Shown here in pieces: positions 1-7,101 of a stretch of DNA of 64,000 bases. Under the pieces are notes generated by a model. The model saw nothing but the letters and a program-made list of their open reading frames with translations. It did not search any database and had not been told where the DNA came from. Position 1 is the stretch's first letter, and each line of letters opens with the position of its first letter. The stretch is taken from the NCBI RefSeq assembly GCF_011090165.1, contig NZ_JAADJT010000009.1, positions 186,001 to 250,000 on the forward strand, read 5' to 3'. Source of the stretch: Duganella aceris. GTDB taxonomy: Bacteria > Pseudomonadota > Gammaproteobacteria > Burkholderiales > Burkholderiaceae_D. Both the position numbers and the translations under genes were made by a program.

Positions 1-3
1 TTC

Positions 4-483
4 ATGAGCCATTTCGTCAGGGCAGTCGGGATTGCCATCGTTTGCCTGATTACCGCTACCGGTGCATCGGCCGCCGCCACGGTCAGCTTCGTCAATCCCG
101 AAAAGATGACCGACGTGCCGCACTTCTCCTCCGACCTGGAATCGATGGAGATGATCTTTCGCGAGCACATTGATGAGCTGGCCGCCAAGCTGCCGGCCGG
201 CCAGGAATTGAAGGTCGAATTTTTGGACATCGACCTCGCCGGCGATGTGTTTCCACGCGTCGCCGTGCGCGATATCCGGGTGATGAAAGGCATGGCCGAT
301 TGGCCCAGGATGCATCTGCGCTACACCATCGAACAGGACGGCAAAGTACTGCGCAGCGGCGACCTCGAGCTGTCCGATCCCAACTACCTGATGAGCTCAA
401 GCAGCTTCAGGAACGAAATCTATGTCCACGAGAAAAAACTGCTCGATGACTGGTTCCGCAAAGATGTGCTGGCGAACCGCTGA
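4..483 (+). CDS. DUF3016 family secreted protein
   Basis: A 159-residue protein with an N-terminal signal peptide (hydrophobic stretch about residues 7-20, then an ASA-A type cleavage site) followed by one domain that I recognise as DUF3016. The family is found in proteobacterial periplasmic proteins and has no assigned reaction. The start lies three bases inside the window, so an upstream start cannot be excluded, but the signal peptide follows this Met directly. The gene converges on the higBA pair, with only 14 bases between the two stop ends. Function unknown. Confidence 0.8.
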   Translation: MSHFVRAVGIAIVCLITATGASAAATVSFVNPEKMTDVPHFSSDLESMEMIFREHIDELAAKLPAGQELKVEFLDIDLAGDVFPRVAVRDIRVMKGMADWPRMHLRYTIEQDGKVLRSGDLELSDPNYLMSSSSFRNEIYVHEKKLLDDWFRKDVLANR

Positions 484-497
484 GGTATTTGAGCGCC

Positions 498-821
498 TCA
501 GATGACACTATCAGGAAGTTCAAAACTGTTGATTTTCACGGAGCCCTCCGGAAATCTGGCGACGATCTCCAACGCGCCGCCCATCGCTTCGATGTGGGAC
601 CGCAAGGTCGAGATGTACATGTCTGTCCGCCGTTCCATTTTTGCAATGGCCGGTTGCTCGACATTCAAGCGTGCGGCAAGCGCCTTTTGAGACAAGCCCC
701 GAGCCTGGCGCAACTCGTTCAACGGCATCTCTTCGCGCATGGCAAGAGTCGATTTTTGTGCCCGAAGAATGGACTCCGGCGACATAGTTGAGGCAACGAG
801 TGCGGAAAATTTCTTAGCCAT
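498..821 (-). CDS. higA: HigA-type antitoxin, XRE-family helix-turn-helix
   Basis: A 107-residue DNA-binding protein. The HTH lies at about residues 37-60 (LRQARGLSQKALAARLNVEQ, then an AIAKME recognition helix), typical of Xre/HigA antitoxins. It is second in a toxin-first operon and overlaps the toxin gene by 8 bases, which implies translational coupling. HigA antitoxins bind their cognate toxin and repress their own promoter; a palindrome that could be the operator lies in the promoter spacer upstream of higB. Base composition is more AT-rich than the neighbouring housekeeping genes, consistent with horizontal gain. Confidence 0.85.
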   Translation of the reverse strand: MAKKFSALVASTMSPESILRAQKSTLAMREEMPLNELRQARGLSQKALAARLNVEQPAIAKMERRTDMYISTLRSHIEAMGGALEIVARFPEGSVKINSFELPDSVI

Positions 822-1179
822 TTTTTGACTGCTCCTTCTTCAGCGTTTCCAAATGCGTGTCATAAAGACGATCCGCAATGGGCACGTTTTCCTCATACCA
901 TCGATCATTTCCAGTCTTATCGCCACCAAGCAGCAGTATCGCGCTGCGCCTTGGGTCAAAGGCGAAAAGCACGCGATACGGTCTACCCGCATGCTGGATT
1001 CGTAGCTCACGCATACGGCTATGCTTAGAACCGCTCACACCGCTCGTATGCGGAAATCTTAAATTCGGACCAAGGCTTTCAAGAAGCCCAACGCTGGCGG
1101 CCACCGACTCGCGCTCGGGCTCAACCAGGTCAGCCCACCAGATGCCAAACTCGTCGGTGTACTCAACGTCCCAGGTCAT
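814..1179 (-). CDS. higB: HigB/RelE-family toxin
   Basis: A 121-residue protein beginning MTWDVEYTDEFGIWWADL, the usual start of the Gp49/HigB-like branch of the RelE superfamily. The central LRIQHAGRPYRVLFAF and the GGDKTGND segment match the core strands and basic loop of these ribosome-dependent mRNA interferases. The gene comes first in the operon and overlaps higA. The predicted promoter (1185-1213) puts transcription start at or within a base or two of this ATG, so the toxin mRNA may be leaderless. Activity is inferred from family membership only. Confidence 0.85.
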   Translation of the reverse strand: MTWDVEYTDEFGIWWADLVEPERESVAASVGLLESLGPNLRFPHTSGVSGSKHSRMRELRIQHAGRPYRVLFAFDPRRSAILLLGGDKTGNDRWYEENVPIADRLYDTHLETLKKEQSKNG

Positions 1180-1184
1180 AGCTA

Positions 1185-1213
1185 ATTATTCCATTCAAGG
1201 CATATGCCGTCAA
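1185..1213 (-). promoter_or_regulatory. higBA promoter with palindromic operator in its spacer
   Basis: On the minus strand TTGACG (1213-1208) and AATAAT (1190-1185) are separated by exactly 17 bases; each differs from the sigma-70 consensus at one position. The spacer carries a perfect 10-bp palindrome GGCATATGCC (1208-1199), a plausible binding site for the HigA antitoxin. The start of transcription would fall at about 1178-1179, on the toxin start codon. Confidence 0.55.
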
Positions 1214-1278
1214 AGGAATATTATGAGTAACTTCCTGAGAGAAGATTTGATGAACAACAAAGGCTGCACAAAACAAAA

Positions 1279-1306
1279 AAGGACTTAGGTTTTCACCTAA
1301 GTCCTT
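1279..1306 (-). terminator. Intrinsic terminator after the tRNA gene
   Basis: A perfect 12-bp stem (AAGGACTTAGGT pairing with ACCTAAGTCCTT) with a 4-base loop. On the minus strand it is followed by a run of T residues. It lies just downstream of the tRNA at 1316-1394 and probably ends transcription of the tRNA and any read-through from rpoD. Confidence 0.85.
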
Positions 1307-1315
1307 GATTTTGTC

Positions 1316-1394
<79 letters not shown>

Positions 1395-1421
1395 GGAGTG
1401 TTGCTGATGCGCTGGAGTCTG

Positions 1422-1478
1422 GCTAGCCCCTCTTACGCGCGCTCGCTTTTAAACGAACTCGCGAGCATAAGGGCTAGC
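1422..1478 (-). repeat. Inverted repeat between rpoD and the tRNA
   Basis: GCTAGCCC at 1422-1429 pairs with GGGCTAGC at 1471-1478, with further partly matched bases inside. It falls between the rpoD stop and the tRNA. It has no T tract, so an mRNA 3' structure or processing site is more likely than a classical terminator. Confidence 0.45.
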
Positions 1479-1496
1479 ACAGGCTACCGTCAAGCC

Positions 1497-3737
1497 TTAG
1501 TTGCCTTCCAAGAAGCTTTTCAGCTTGTCGGAACGGCTAGGATGACGCAGTTTGCGCAGGGCCTTGGCTTCGATCTGGCGGATCCGTTCGCGCGTGACGT
1601 CGAACTGCTTGCCGACCTCTTCCAGCGTGTGGTCGGTCGACATCTCGATGCCGAAACGCATGCGCAGCACCTTGGCTTCGCGTGGCGTCAGCGAGTCGAG
1701 CACGTCCTTGACCACGCCGCGCATCGAGGCGTGCAGCGCGGCGTCCGACGGCGCCAGCGTGTTGTTGTCCTCGATGAAGTCGCCCAGATGCGAGTCGTCG
1801 TCGTCGCCGATTGGCGTCTCCATCGAGATCGGTTCCTTGGCGATCTTCATGATCTTGCGGATCTTGTCCTCGGGCATCTCCATCTTGATGGCCAGCGTCG
1901 CCGGGTCCGGCTCGGCGCCGGTTTCCTGCAGAATCTGGCGGGAAATCCGGTTCATCTTGTTGATGGTTTCGATCATGTGCACCGGAATCCGGATGGTGCG
2001 CGCCTGATCGGCGATCGAGCGGGTGATGGCCTGGCGGATCCACCACGTCGCGTAAGTCGAGAACTTGTAGCCACGGCGGTATTCGAACTTGTCCACCGCC
2101 TTCATCAGGCCGATATTGCCTTCCTGGATCAGGTCGAGGAATTGCAGGCCGCGATTGGTGTATTTCTTGGCGATCGAGATCACCAGGCGCAAGTTGGCCT
2201 CGGTCATTTCGCGCTTGGCCTTGCGCGCCTTCATTTCGCCGGCAGCCATCTGGCGGTTGATGTTGCGCAGGTCCGGCAGCGGCAGCACAACGCGCGCTTG
2301 CAGGTCGATCAGGCGCTGTTGCAGCTCCTTGATCGTCGGAATGTTGCGGCCCAGGATGGCGCTGTAGGCGTGGCCGGCCGACACTTCGCCATCCACCCAT
2401 TCCAGGTTGGTTTCATTGCCCGGGAAGACCTTGATGAAGTGGGCGCGCGGCATGCCGCACTTGTTCACCGCGACGTCGAGGATCTGCTTCTCGATGTGGC
2501 GCACTTCGTCGACCTGGCCGCGCAGCGTGTCGCACAGCTTCTCGACCACCTTGGCGGTGAAGCGGATGCCCAGCAGCTCGTACGATATCGCTTCCTGCGC
2601 CTTGATGTAGGCCTTGGAGTTGTAGCCTTCCTTCTCGAAGGCGCGGCGCATCTTGTCGAATTGCAGCGAGATGGTGTCGAATTTTTCCAGCGCGGCGTTT
2701 TTCAACGCTTCCAGCTGCTCGGCCGAGAAACCGGCGGCGCCCGAGGCGCTCGCTTCTTCCTCTTCCTCCTCTTCCTCTTCTTCCTCTTCCTCTTCTTCCT
2801 CTTCCTCTTCGGCCGGCGGCGGCGCGACCGGCGCGGCCACGTCTTCGCTCTCGTCGACCAGGCCGTCGACGATTTCATCGATCTTGATTTCGTCGGCGCG
2901 GATGCGGTCGGAGGCGGCGATGATCTCGGCGATCGTCACCGGGCAGGCGGAGATCGCCTGGATCATGTCCTTCAGGCCGTCTTCGATGCGCTTGGCGATT
3001 TCGATCTCGCCCTCGCGCGTCAGCAGCTCGACCGAGCCCATTTCGCGCATATACATGCGCACCGGGTCGGTGGTGCGGCCGAAATCGGAGTCGACCGTCG
3101 ACAGCGCCGCCTCGGCGGCGGCCTCGGCTTCGTCGTCGCTGGTGACGGTGGCGACGTTATCCGACAGCAGCAAGGTCTCGGCGTCCGGCGCGTGCTCGTA
3201 GACCGCGATGCCCATGTCGTTGAAGGTGCCGATGATGCCTTCGATCGCTTCCGGATCGACGATGTTCTCGGGCAGATGGTCGTTGATCTCGGCGTACGTG
3301 AGGAAGCCGCGTTCCTTGCCGAACTTGATCAGGGTCTTGAGTTTCTGGCGGCGGCGTTCGAGCTCTTCCTCGGTGGCTTCGGTGTCCGACGAGAACGCGT
3401 CCTTCAGCAAGGCCTTTTCCTTGGCCTTGCGGTCCTTGGCCTTGGCCTTGTCGACGGCTTTCAGTTCGGCGCGCTCGACCGCGTTCAGCGCGGCGACTTC
3501 GTCGTTTTCCGGCTGGAATTCTTTCGGCTTGCGGCCACGGCGGCCCGGCACTTTGACCGACGGCAGCACGTAGCCCGAGGTATCGATCGCGGCCAGCGTG
3601 GCGGCGTCCGTGGTCTGGCTGACCGCGGGCGGGTTGCTGGCGACGCGCGTTTCCGGCTTATCCGCTGTCTTGGCGGGTTTGGCGGCCACTTTGCTCGGCT
3701 TTGCAGCCGCTTTGGATTCAGGTTTCTTGATTGGCAC
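1497..3737 (-). CDS. rpoD: RNA polymerase primary sigma factor RpoD (sigma-70)
   Basis: A 746-residue housekeeping sigma factor. Region 1.1 is preceded by a Lys/Ala-rich tail (residues 1-40). Region 1.2 starts near residue 223 (DPVRMYMREMG). Region 2 with the core-binding and -10 recognition helices runs about 515-580 (LRLVISIAKKY, then FSTYATWWIRQAI). The region 4.2 HTH lies near 700-725 (TLEEVGKQFDVTRERIRQIE). The non-conserved region contains an uninterrupted run of 19 Glu codons (residues about 310-328). It is last in the rpsU-yqeY-dnaG-rpoD operon but has a leader of about 490 bases that may hold its own promoter. Confidence 0.98.
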   Translation of the reverse strand: MPIKKPESKAAAKPSKVAAKPAKTADKPETRVASNPPAVSQTTDAATLAAIDTSGYVLPSVKVPGRRGRKPKEFQPENDEVAALNAVERAELKAVDKAKAKDRKAKEKALLKDAFSSDTEATEEELERRRQKLKTLIKFGKERGFLTYAEINDHLPENIVDPEAIEGIIGTFNDMGIAVYEHAPDAETLLLSDNVATVTSDDEAEAAAEAALSTVDSDFGRTTDPVRMYMREMGSVELLTREGEIEIAKRIEDGLKDMIQAISACPVTIAEIIAASDRIRADEIKIDEIVDGLVDESEDVAAPVAPPPAEEEEEEEEEEEEEEEEEEEASASGAAGFSAEQLEALKNAALEKFDTISLQFDKMRRAFEKEGYNSKAYIKAQEAISYELLGIRFTAKVVEKLCDTLRGQVDEVRHIEKQILDVAVNKCGMPRAHFIKVFPGNETNLEWVDGEVSAGHAYSAILGRNIPTIKELQQRLIDLQARVVLPLPDLRNINRQMAAGEMKARKAKREMTEANLRLVISIAKKYTNRGLQFLDLIQEGNIGLMKAVDKFEYRRGYKFSTYATWWIRQAITRSIADQARTIRIPVHMIETINKMNRISRQILQETGAEPDPATLAIKMEMPEDKIRKIMKIAKEPISMETPIGDDDDSHLGDFIEDNNTLAPSDAALHASMRGVVKDVLDSLTPREAKVLRMRFGIEMSTDHTLEEVGKQFDVTRERIRQIEAKALRKLRHPSRSDKLKSFLEGN
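2754..2810 (-). repeat. Poly-glutamate codon tract in rpoD
   Basis: Nineteen consecutive GAA/GAG codons form a 57-bp pure purine tract on the coding strand. It lies in the acidic non-conserved region between sigma regions 1.2 and 2. Mixed GAA/GAG use makes slippage less likely than a pure repeat, but a change in length would not alter the reading frame if it came in codon units. Confidence 0.9.
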
Positions 3738-4229
3738 AGGCGCTTTCGATTACACAACGACTTGCTTATTTAGGATAAAGTTTCTTGCGATCCTTGTGGG
3801 ATCCTACGTCTTCGAACATGCCGACCACACAAGTCCGACAATACTACGACTTACTTACACCTGGTCGGGCCGATCGACCTCGACAGAACTTCCCCCTCGT
3901 TGGCGGAAATTCTACTGCATCAGACACGTGCGTGGGGGCAAGAAACCGTGACTAGGTTAGAAAGCAAACAGAACGTCCGCCAAACAGCGACGGTAATCAT
4001 CCGCTGACTAAACCAAAGCTGGCCCTGGCCGCCGACACCCGTCCTTCCGCGTCGATCAAGAGCCTAACTCACTGAAAACAAACACACTCTGAACAGAAAA
4101 ACCATGCCAAAACATACAACACTTAGCGTTTTATTATAGCACGTCACTTTTCAATTTCCAGAGGGGATAGCCCCGTATCCCGCGCTGGAAGGATGTCAGA
4201 AACATTACGTCACAAAACGCGCTGCAATC
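3738..4229 (-). promoter_or_regulatory. rpoD leader / dnaG-rpoD spacer
   Basis: No convincing gene in 492 bases. From the dnaG end it holds a hairpin (4156-4190) and a TATAAT hexamer (minus strand 4138-4133) with TGGAAA 16 bases upstream (4160-4155), a possible rpoD promoter. About 390 bases of leader follow before the rpoD start; I see no recognised riboswitch in them. Confidence 0.35.
4156..4190 (-). other. Hairpin downstream of dnaG
   Basis: TTCCAG (4156-4161) pairs with CTGGAA (4185-4190) and GGGATA (4164-4169) with TATCCC (4176-4181). There is no T tract on the minus strand. The place corresponds to the dnaG-rpoD junction where enterobacterial operons have an mRNA processing site; a similar role here is inference. 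Confidence 0.5.
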
Positions 4230-6026
4230 TTACCGGTTTGCCAACTCCGCCTGCGCCTCGCGCAACAGCTGATCCTGCTGCGCGGTCAGCTCGCGGTAGC
4301 GTACGCCGATCTCGTCGGACGACAGGCCGGCCGCGAACAACTGGCTCAACTCCTGCTTCAACGCGTCGTTCTTGACCTGACGGATGAAGCCGCGCAGTTC
4401 CAGCCGGCCGGCGTCGGCATCGACCTCGGCATCCTTGACGATGTCGGAAATGATGCCGTCGTACTCCTCGCCCTGCGACTTCAGATGCTGGGCCAGCGAC
4501 GCGAATCCGCCGTTCGGCCCCAGCGACTGCGCCGCCGCCACCAGTTGCGCCAAGCGCTCGGCCGGTTCGGCGCCGAAGTACTGGAACGCGGCCAGCGCCG
4601 AGGCGTCGATGTCCAGCGCCAGCGGCGGATGCGCCACCACCAGCCGCACGATCTGCAACTCCAGCCCGACCGGCACCGGACGCCCGGTCCGCGGCGGCGC
4701 CTTGCGCACGGCGGCGACCGGCTTGGCCAGTTCGAACAGCAGTTCGATCTCCGACGGCGTGCTCTGCGTCAACTGCGCCAGGCCGCGCACGATCTGCAGC
4801 CGCAAGGCGGTCGGCGTCATCGCCTGCAACATCGGCTTGGCGTCGAACTGGGCGCGGGCCCGGCCTTCGGGGCTCTGCAAATCATGTTCGCCGACCGCTT
4901 CCTTGACCAGGAACTGCGACAGCGGCATCGCTTCGTGGATTTCCTGTTCGAACGCTTCCTTGCCGTAGGTGCGGACGTAGCTGTCCGGATCGTGCTCGGT
5001 CGGCAGGAACAGGAACTTGATGGTCTTGTTGTCCGTCACGTGCGGCAGACAGGCTTCCAGCGCGCGCCTTGCGGCGCGGCGGCCGGCCTTGTCGCCGTCG
5101 AAACTGAAAATGACGGTGTCGGTCTGACGCAACAGTTTCTGCACATGGTTGGTGGTGCAGGCGGTGCCCAGGGTCGCCACGGCTTGCGGGAACCCCATTT
5201 GCGCCAGCGCCACCACATCCATATAGCCTTCCGTCACCAGCACATAACCCGCGTCGCGGATCGCCTGGCGCGCTTCGAACAAGCCATACAGCTCGAATCC
5301 CTTTGAAAATAAAGGCGTTTCGGGAGAATTCAAGTACTTCGGTTCGCCATGATCCAGCACCCGGCCGCCGAAGGCGATGACCTGGCCCTTGGTGTTTTTG
5401 ATCGGAAACATGATGCGTTCGCGGAAGCGGTCATAGCGCTTGCGGTTGCCGCCGTCCTCGTCGACCTTGTCGATCACCAGGCCGGCCTCGGCCAGCGCGG
5501 TCGCGTCGTAGTCGGGGAAGATGCTCTTCAGGCCGTCCCAGCCGGCCGGCGCGTAGCCGAGGCCGAAGCGGGCGGCGATCTCGCCGGTCAGGCCGCGATT
5601 TTTCAGGTAGGCGATGGCGTCGGTGGCGCCGCGCAACTGGCCGCGGTAAAAGTCGCAGGCCTTGGTCATCGCCTCGCTCAGCGCCATGCTTTGCGCCTGG
5701 ATCTGGGCGCGCTGGGCCGGCGGAATCTTGTCGTCCTGCTCGGGCACCACCATGCCGACGTTTTGCGCCAGGTCCTTGACGGCATCGACGAAGCCCATGC
5801 CGGAGTATTCGATCAGGAAACCGATCGAGGTGCCGTGCGCGCCGCAGCCGAAGCAATGATAAAACTGCTTGGTCGGACTGACGGTGAAACTCGGCGATTT
5901 TTCGTTATGGAAGGGGCACAAACCCATGAAGTTCGCGCCGCCTTTTTTCAGCTGCACGTAACGTCCGACAACGTCGACGATATCGACGCGGTTCAGCAAA
6001 TCGGCGATAAAAGATTGTGGGATCAC
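4230..6026 (-). CDS. dnaG: DNA primase DnaG
   Basis: A 598-residue primase that makes RNA primers at the replication fork. The N-terminal CHC2 zinc ribbon shows C-x2-H followed by CFGCG at about residues 38-66. The TOPRIM catalytic core shows EGYMD at about 266-270 and SFDGDKAGRRAA some 45 residues later. The C-terminal helicase-binding region (about 460-598) is less conserved. It is third in the macromolecular synthesis operon, 91 bases after yqeY, a gap that holds a strong hairpin and a possible internal promoter. Length is normal for the family. Confidence 0.98.
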   Translation of the reverse strand: MIPQSFIADLLNRVDIVDVVGRYVQLKKGGANFMGLCPFHNEKSPSFTVSPTKQFYHCFGCGAHGTSIGFLIEYSGMGFVDAVKDLAQNVGMVVPEQDDKIPPAQRAQIQAQSMALSEAMTKACDFYRGQLRGATDAIAYLKNRGLTGEIAARFGLGYAPAGWDGLKSIFPDYDATALAEAGLVIDKVDEDGGNRKRYDRFRERIMFPIKNTKGQVIAFGGRVLDHGEPKYLNSPETPLFSKGFELYGLFEARQAIRDAGYVLVTEGYMDVVALAQMGFPQAVATLGTACTTNHVQKLLRQTDTVIFSFDGDKAGRRAARRALEACLPHVTDNKTIKFLFLPTEHDPDSYVRTYGKEAFEQEIHEAMPLSQFLVKEAVGEHDLQSPEGRARAQFDAKPMLQAMTPTALRLQIVRGLAQLTQSTPSEIELLFELAKPVAAVRKAPPRTGRPVPVGLELQIVRLVVAHPPLALDIDASALAAFQYFGAEPAERLAQLVAAAQSLGPNGGFASLAQHLKSQGEEYDGIISDIVKDAEVDADAGRLELRGFIRQVKNDALKQELSQLFAAGLSSDEIGVRYRELTAQQDQLLREAQAELANR

Positions 6027-6054
6027 TGGGCTGGGCGGTCTTGTTGTTAATCAG

Positions 6055-6083
6055 ACTATACCGCCTTCCCGATCCGGTGTTGA
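6055..6083 (-). promoter_or_regulatory. Candidate internal promoter for dnaG
   Basis: On the minus strand TCAACA (6083-6078) and TATAGT (6060-6055) are separated by 17 bases. The -10 matches consensus at five of six positions and the -35 at four. Transcription would start about 20 bases upstream of the dnaG ATG. The -35 lies in the loop of the hairpin at 6063-6100. Confidence 0.35.
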
Positions 6084-6100
6084 TCCGGATCAAGGAAGGC
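6063..6100 (-). other. Hairpin between yqeY and dnaG
   Basis: GCCTTCC (6063-6069) pairs with GGAAGGC (6094-6100) and GATCCGG (6071-6077) with CCGGATC (6085-6091), leaving a 7-base loop. No T tract follows, so it may be an RNA processing or stability element rather than a terminator. Confidence 0.6.
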
Positions 6101-6117
6101 GCGGGGAACTACACGAC

Positions 6118-6570
6118 TCAGGCCGGCGACAGCGCCTTCTTGACCAGCGCGGACACCACCGTCATGTCGGCGCGGCCGGCCAGCTTCGGCTTGACGATGG
6201 CCATGACCTTACCCATGTCCTGCGGACCGGCGGCGCCCGAGGCGGCCACGGCGGCGGTCACTTCGGCGGCGATTTCCTCGTCGGACAGGCCGGCCGGCAT
6301 GTAGGCGGTCAGCACCACCAGCTCGGCTTTTTCGATGTCGGCCAGGTCGGCGCGGCCGCCGGCTTCGAACTGGGTGATCGAGTCCTTGCGCTGCTTGATC
6401 ATTTTTTCCACGATCGCCACCACGGTCTGGTCGTCGGTGATCTCGATGCGCTCGTCGACTTCCTTGCGCTTGATTTCGGCGATGACCAGGCGGATGGTGT
6501 TCAGCTTGCCGGTTTCCTTGGCGCGCATCGCGGCTTTCATGTCGTCGGTGATTTGTTCTCTCAAGCCCAT
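6118..6570 (-). CDS. yqeY: GatB/YqeY domain-containing protein
   Basis: A 150-residue YqeY protein (starts MGLREQITDDMKAAMRAKET). The family resembles the tRNA-binding tail of the GatB amidotransferase subunit, but its own role is not firmly known. I chose the start at 6570 because a GAAAG ribosome site lies just upstream, whereas an in-frame start 54 bases earlier falls beside the terminator hairpin. It lies between rpsU and dnaG, a common arrangement in this lineage. Confidence 0.92.
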   Translation of the reverse strand: MGLREQITDDMKAAMRAKETGKLNTIRLVIAEIKRKEVDERIEITDDQTVVAIVEKMIKQRKDSITQFEAGGRADLADIEKAELVVLTAYMPAGLSDEEIAAEVTAAVAASGAAGPQDMGKVMAIVKPKLAGRADMTVVSALVKKALSPA

Positions 6571-6596
6571 GGCGTTTCTTTCAGAAAATTTGTGGA

Positions 6597-6636
6597 GTAA
6601 AAATGCGAAAACCCGCTGCGGCAAGCCGGAGCGGGT
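6597..6636 (-). terminator. Terminator/attenuator between rpsU and yqeY
   Basis: On the minus strand ACCCGCT (6636-6630) pairs with AGCGGGT (6617-6611), with an inner CGGC-TT-GCCG stem, followed by TTTTCGCATTTTT. The place matches the partial terminator that in enterobacteria lowers dnaG-rpoD expression relative to rpsU. Confidence 0.8.
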
Positions 6637-6696
6637 GTTCTCTCAGATGCCGCAAAACACAACCCGCATACGCCAGGTTGAGCTGCGTAAGCAGTC

Positions 6697-6909
6697 TTAG
6701 AAGAGTTTTTTCGGCAGCTGTTGGCTGCGGATGCGCTTGTAGTGACGCTTGACGGCAGCTGCCAGCTTGCGCTTGCGCTCAGCCGTTGGCTTTTCGTAGA
6801 ACTCGCGTGCGCGCAGTTCGGTCAGCAGACCGGTTTTTTCGATGGTGCGTTTGAAGCGACGCATTGCGACTTCGAACGGCTCGTTTTCTTTAAGGCGAAT
6901 AGTGGTCAT
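6697..6909 (-). CDS. rpsU: 30S ribosomal protein S21
   Basis: A 70-residue basic protein beginning MTTIRLKENEPFEVAMRRFK, with FYEKPTAERKRK in the middle. This matches bS21, which helps base-pairing of mRNA with the 16S rRNA 3' end. The start at 6909 gives the family's usual length; an in-frame Met four codons upstream is less likely. It is the first gene of the rpsU-yqeY-dnaG-rpoD operon, linking translation, replication and transcription genes. The 192 bases upstream should hold the main operon promoter, but I did not find a strong hexamer pair there. Confidence 0.97.
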   Translation of the reverse strand: MTTIRLKENEPFEVAMRRFKRTIEKTGLLTELRAREFYEKPTAERKRKLAAAVKRHYKRIRSQQLPKKLF

Positions 6910-7101
6910 GTAAAAATTCAAACCGTTGAGGTTATAGGGAGAAAGAGACTATAGCAGCTTTTGCCGGAAAATGGAAGACGCATGACCATCGGAATGGCCT
7001 TGGCAGCGGCTTTCATGGCAAAAACAACGCGGCGTATTAGACAATCTTTCAACAAACTCAACGATTGCACGAACACCGCTACAGCGAGAAAAAAGATTAT
7101 A

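Noticed and set aside
1398..3773. A 791-codon plus-strand open frame opposite rpoD
   Set aside because: High GC makes antisense frames long; the translation is Arg/His/Val-rich low-complexity and rpoD is unambiguous on the other strand.
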